Assembly: GCA_029168955.1 (NCBI GenBank)
Contig: JAPDOI010001166.1
Span: forward strand, 1 to 64,000
DNA: 64,000 nucleotides
Direction: 5' to 3'
Origin: Aplectana chamaeleonis
Lineage: Eukaryota; Nematoda; Chromadorea; Rhabditida; Cosmocercidae
Of the stretch, positions 60,846-64,000 are shown piece after piece. Position 1 is the stretch's first letter. The number at the start of each line of letters is the position of its first letter. Below the pieces are notes generated by a model. That model saw nothing but the letters and a program-made list of their open reading frames with translations, did not search any database and had not been told where the DNA came from. The position numbers were made by a program, and so were the translations under genes.

Positions 60846-61307
60846 CTCGACCAAACTACCACCGTAACATATCGTCATCCGAGAAAAATCTATAAACCAA
60901 CAACAGATTTGTGTTAAGCAGTTTTAATAAAGCATGGAGAAGTTTTGAGGTAATTTTCTCGTTGCATTCTGAAAATTGCCAAAAGCCGTGTTTGGCCAGC
61001 AAATTTTCCCCATTGGAAAGCTTTGAAAGAAATCAGTTCGTATCTTTGAAAAATTGACAACTGAACCTCAGAATTGTAACCAGTACCCAAACCAACCTAT
61101 ACAAAAAGTTTAAAGCCAAATCTAGAATAATTTTCTGAATAGCGGGAAGAGAAATCGCCTTCTCGGTACTCCTTTTCTCTTCGCAAAACTATCAAAATGC
61201 CTTTTTCTCTCCTTGAGAATCCCTGAGGCCTCCAGCCAACTTTGAACACGGATTATTGACGCACAGGATTATACACAGAACCTACAAAATATGATTTCCT
61301 GGCACTT

Positions 61308-61926
61308 TTTTAAAGGCATCGTGCACGTTGAAAACCATACTTGGGTTTTTGACGTTTTCGTGTTGTTATATCGCTATAGTGACTAAAGGTACCAAAAAAA
61401 TACCTCAAAAACGTCAACTTTTCAAGAAAGACCCATTTCAAGAAAGCTCAAAACAAATTTGAAGTTCCCGCCGACATCAACTTGGGATAGTTGCGCGAAG
61501 AACGCAAGGAACAGTTTCACGATTCGCTCCTTGGCGCAGCGTTGGAAGCAATTCACCGAGGACGCCATTCAGAAGAGCGGTCATTTTTTCTTGAACGGAA
61601 TGAAAAAGGGTTACTAACCTGCTACGTCCATCGCTGACAGCTGCTTTCGATCGATGTCGAACGTGAAATTGAGTGGCGTGTGCATTGCGCCCTACGACGC
61701 GTCAACGCACTATCGCCGGCAGCGACCACGGAGTTGTGTTCCTTGTAACAACGTATCGACCCCAAGACCGGCCCCTCAAACCCAGGAAGCCCTTTTGAGG
61801 AAGGCGAATCTTCATTCAGAGGCGATTTTGAAACTCCAGACTTTCTGGGTGACATTGTTATGACCCGATAGTCCGACTGAACGCAAAAGCTCAAATTCGG
61901 TTTTCATCGTGTACGATGCCTTTAAA
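61308..61926. mobile_element. MITE, family F, copy 2
   Basis: TTTAAAGGCATCGTGCACGT at the left and TCGTGTACGATGCCTTTAAA at the right. The interior aligns with 54216-54835 throughout. Confidence 0.9.
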
Positions 61927-62711
61927 TGAAACCTGCGTAATCTTCCCTTCGGCTCCGCTGCCACCCCAGGCTATCACGTTCCTCGGAAACAGCGTCTCCG
62001 TGAATGTAAATGATCAAAACGGATTGCTCAAGCTGTTTTACATAGATTCGTTGGAATGCACAAGAGTTTTTCGAACGATTTTAATTGTCTCGATTTTTGA
62101 TCAAATGCTTATTACCCACTCTCCAGGCAGCTCGAGACAGGCTTCGGGAAACGAAATCGAGCTCAAGAAGATTTCTGCGTCTTTGTGTAATCATCCCCTC
62201 ACCAAATAAATGCCTCAGCAATGTTTAAAAAATTTGAAACTTCAATTGTGCTGAGTATTCCAGACGAGCAATTAAAGGCGGTGTTCGCGAAGAGAAAGTT
62301 GTCTATTTTTCCGCGTGAAAAAAGGGTAAATGGCCAGGAAGTGGTCAAAAACTCCGTGGACAAGCCGCCCCATTGGATCACCCCGCCGACGTCATACACT
62401 GCGCGGCAAAACTATATGACATGCCACGATTTTCTCGGTTCTGGATTTTGCGTGGACTAATCAGAAAAACTGCAAATCGACACAGCACCTTCCGAAACCC
62501 CTAGGTACAAATTTTCATTACAATCCGTCGAACTGACCGAGGCAAAACTATATGACATAGCAGAGGATAAAGCCAAAACTTCAATTTTACAAGCTCTGTA
62601 CTGAACCGTTCATTATAATAACAATCAATAACATGAATTTAATAGTCAATGAAGTTGCGCTGGCGCAGGGTGACTTACTTGACTTAATCGGTTGGCTTTC
62701 GCCTGACGCGG

Positions 62712-64000
62712 TCATTCCGCATCTTCACCGAGGTGTGCCGTCCTAGTAGTCAGCCGTGTCCATTTTTCACGGTCTTCAGCCACAATTTGAACACATTCCA
62801 TCCAGCTGTCACTATTCCATTTCCTGCGAAACGAAACATCGCGCCTGAACTGTCTTTCGATGCCGAGTGACATTAAATCCTCTTTAACCACATCCGTCCA
62901 GAACTTTCGCCTACGCCCAGGTGGCCGTTTCCAGACAGGATTTGGAAGCATTTTTAAAGCGTGTTGTACGAGACGATCCGGCGTTCTTCTTAGTATATGC
63001 CCGAGCAGTCGAAGTCGACTTTCCATTGCTGCTTGAGATGGCGTTAGGAGATGCTGGCACCTCCCTCGTGTCAAGCGTTGATGTACTGCGTCGATTTCAT
63101 TGTAAAGGTCTTCATTATGGCATACACGCGGCCAGAAATATCCAAGCAAACGCCTAAAAGCTTCCTCTCCGTGCAATCCAACCTTTCCATCTGCGTTTTC
63201 GGTGCTGCCCACGTCTCCGATCCGTACATCATGATAGGGCGAATAGCGGATAGGTAGACGCGCAACTTGACTTCCTTCGCGATGGTGGTAGACGACAAAC
63301 ACTTGGTTAGAGAATTGAATGCAGACGTAGCTTTCGCACATCGTTGTCGAATATCCGCTGCATAACTACCATCGTTCTTCAGCAAACAGCCCAAATAACA
63401 GAAATCGTCCACCAGTTCGATACGTTGTCCGTCCACACAAACTCCAGTTGAAGGCCTCTGAGAGACCCACATCTGCTTGCATTTGTCGGGACGAAGACGA
63501 AGTCCATAGGCTGCGGCATACTTCGAAACGAGGCTCACAATCCTTTGCAGTTTTACGTTGTTTTCAGCGAATAACACAATGTCGTCGGCGTACTCCAGGT
63601 CGACAAGGGAGCGTCCTGATGGTGTTAGGATCACATCCGCAGGAAACTGTTCTGCAACTCTACGCATGATGTCATCAACGGCGAAGTTGAAAAGAAAAGG
63701 TCCTGCAACGGCTCCTTGCCTTACTCCTGTTTTCACCTCGAAAGCTGACGTAAATCCGACAGGTGTACGAACTGCTGCTGTTGTTCCTTTGTTCATGTCC
63801 TCGATTAACCGAACATACTTTTCCGGGACTCCATCTGCTCGCAGAGCATTGAGCAATCGATCACGATGAGGAGAGTCGAACGCGGCTTCAAAGTCCAAAA
63901 AGGCAAGCTGTAATGGCTTCGAAAACCGCTGCCACGATTCAATTACTCTTCTCACGACGAACACTTGGTCGATGGTCGATCTTCCAGGTCGAAAACCGGC
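62712..64000 (-). pseudogene. RTE-like non-LTR retrotransposon, RT and C-terminal region, frameshifted
   Basis: Reading from the window edge: AGFRPGRSTIDQVFVVR, LAFLDFEAAFDSPHRDRL (motif A), GVRQGAVAGPFLFNFAVDD (motif B), LEYADDIVLFAE (YADD catalytic box), LRLRPDKCKQMWVS and DDFCYLGCLLKNDGSYAAD (thumb). At about 63165 the frame changes: the first frame ends INA at 63071, while RRLLGYFWPRVCHNEDLYNE continues in another, through RPPGRRRKFWTDVVKEDLMS, to a stop near 62712. The endonuclease half lies beyond the window. The single frameshift suggests a recently dead copy. Confidence 0.9.

Larger units (their letters stand above)
58454..62711. other. Region upstream of the first located Shank exon
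   Basis: Probably more Shank intron or 5' flank. It contains the CTGGCAGA-rich element (59236-60138), an inverted repeat at 60620-60845 and a family F MITE (61308). I searched the minus strand for the missing N-terminal exon and found no convincing candidate. 60850-61300 and 61930-62640 are unclassified. Confidence 0.5.

Noticed and set aside
60654..60878. LVEVPDLAQSFSERSLWEAE on the minus strand as a Shank N-terminal exon
   Set aside because: It lies in one arm of an inverted repeat (60615-60845) and has no matching splice sites.
61916..62209. 97-codon plus ORF or a minus exon in the same stretch
   Set aside because: Both strands look weakly coding; neither has a family match, and the ORF starts inside the end of a MITE.

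Overview
The window reads as animal DNA, most likely from a clade V (strongylid-like) nematode such as a hookworm or a relative; the species is inference. The evidence is one spliced gene with short exons and nematode-type acceptors (mostly ttttcag, tttcag or tttag), introns of up to 11 kb packed with inverted-repeat elements, and non-LTR and mariner remnants. There are no prokaryotic operons, and almost all open frames outside the exons are chance or repeat frames.

The one clear protein gene is a Shank-family postsynaptic scaffold (nematode shn-1 type) on the minus strand, running from about 58453 down to a stop codon at 1102. I traced 25 exons by splice sites, phase and family motifs. Together they give 3306 nt, or 1101 codons plus stop, with every junction phase-consistent. 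Domain order: end of the Shank N-terminal ubiquitin-like region, ankyrin repeats, a short linker with no SH3, a class-I-type PDZ, a long Ser/Pro-rich region with two octaproline runs and WH2-like basic motifs, and a C-terminal SAM. The true 5' exon or exons were not found.

Layout, left to right. 1-1101: 3' flank/UTR. 1102-4569: SAM exons around a 0.8-kb foldback element. 4570-15715: an 11-kb intron with MITEs, GC-rich repeats and a nested inverted-repeat element holding a CR1/Jockey-like RT remnant. 15716-16972: six exons. 16973-25871: an 8.9-kb intron dominated by about 120 copies of a 42-bp repeat, each with the CRE octamer TGACGTCA inside a 16-bp perfect palindrome. 25872-30866: ten exons (Pro-rich, PDZ, linker, last ankyrin). 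30867-52712: ankyrin exons separated by large repeat-filled introns. 52713-58453: first ankyrin and N-terminal exons around a chain of four abutting MITEs. 58454-62700: repeat-rich. 62712-64000: the 3' part of a frameshifted RTE-like retrotransposon on the minus strand.

The most notable observation is that the CRE-palindrome array, with a large inverted repeat beside it, lies between perfect 13-bp terminal inverted repeats (CAGGGGTGTGCGG at 17239, its complement ending at 25603). Outside these are nearly identical 8-bp flanks (ATCGAAAG and ATCGAAAA). This is the signature of an 8.4-kb hAT-like insertion, or of a small hAT MITE that was split and expanded, inside an intron of a synaptic scaffold gene. 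Array variants also show an internal duplication offset by exactly 63 units.

Numbering of Shank residues below starts at the first located codon.
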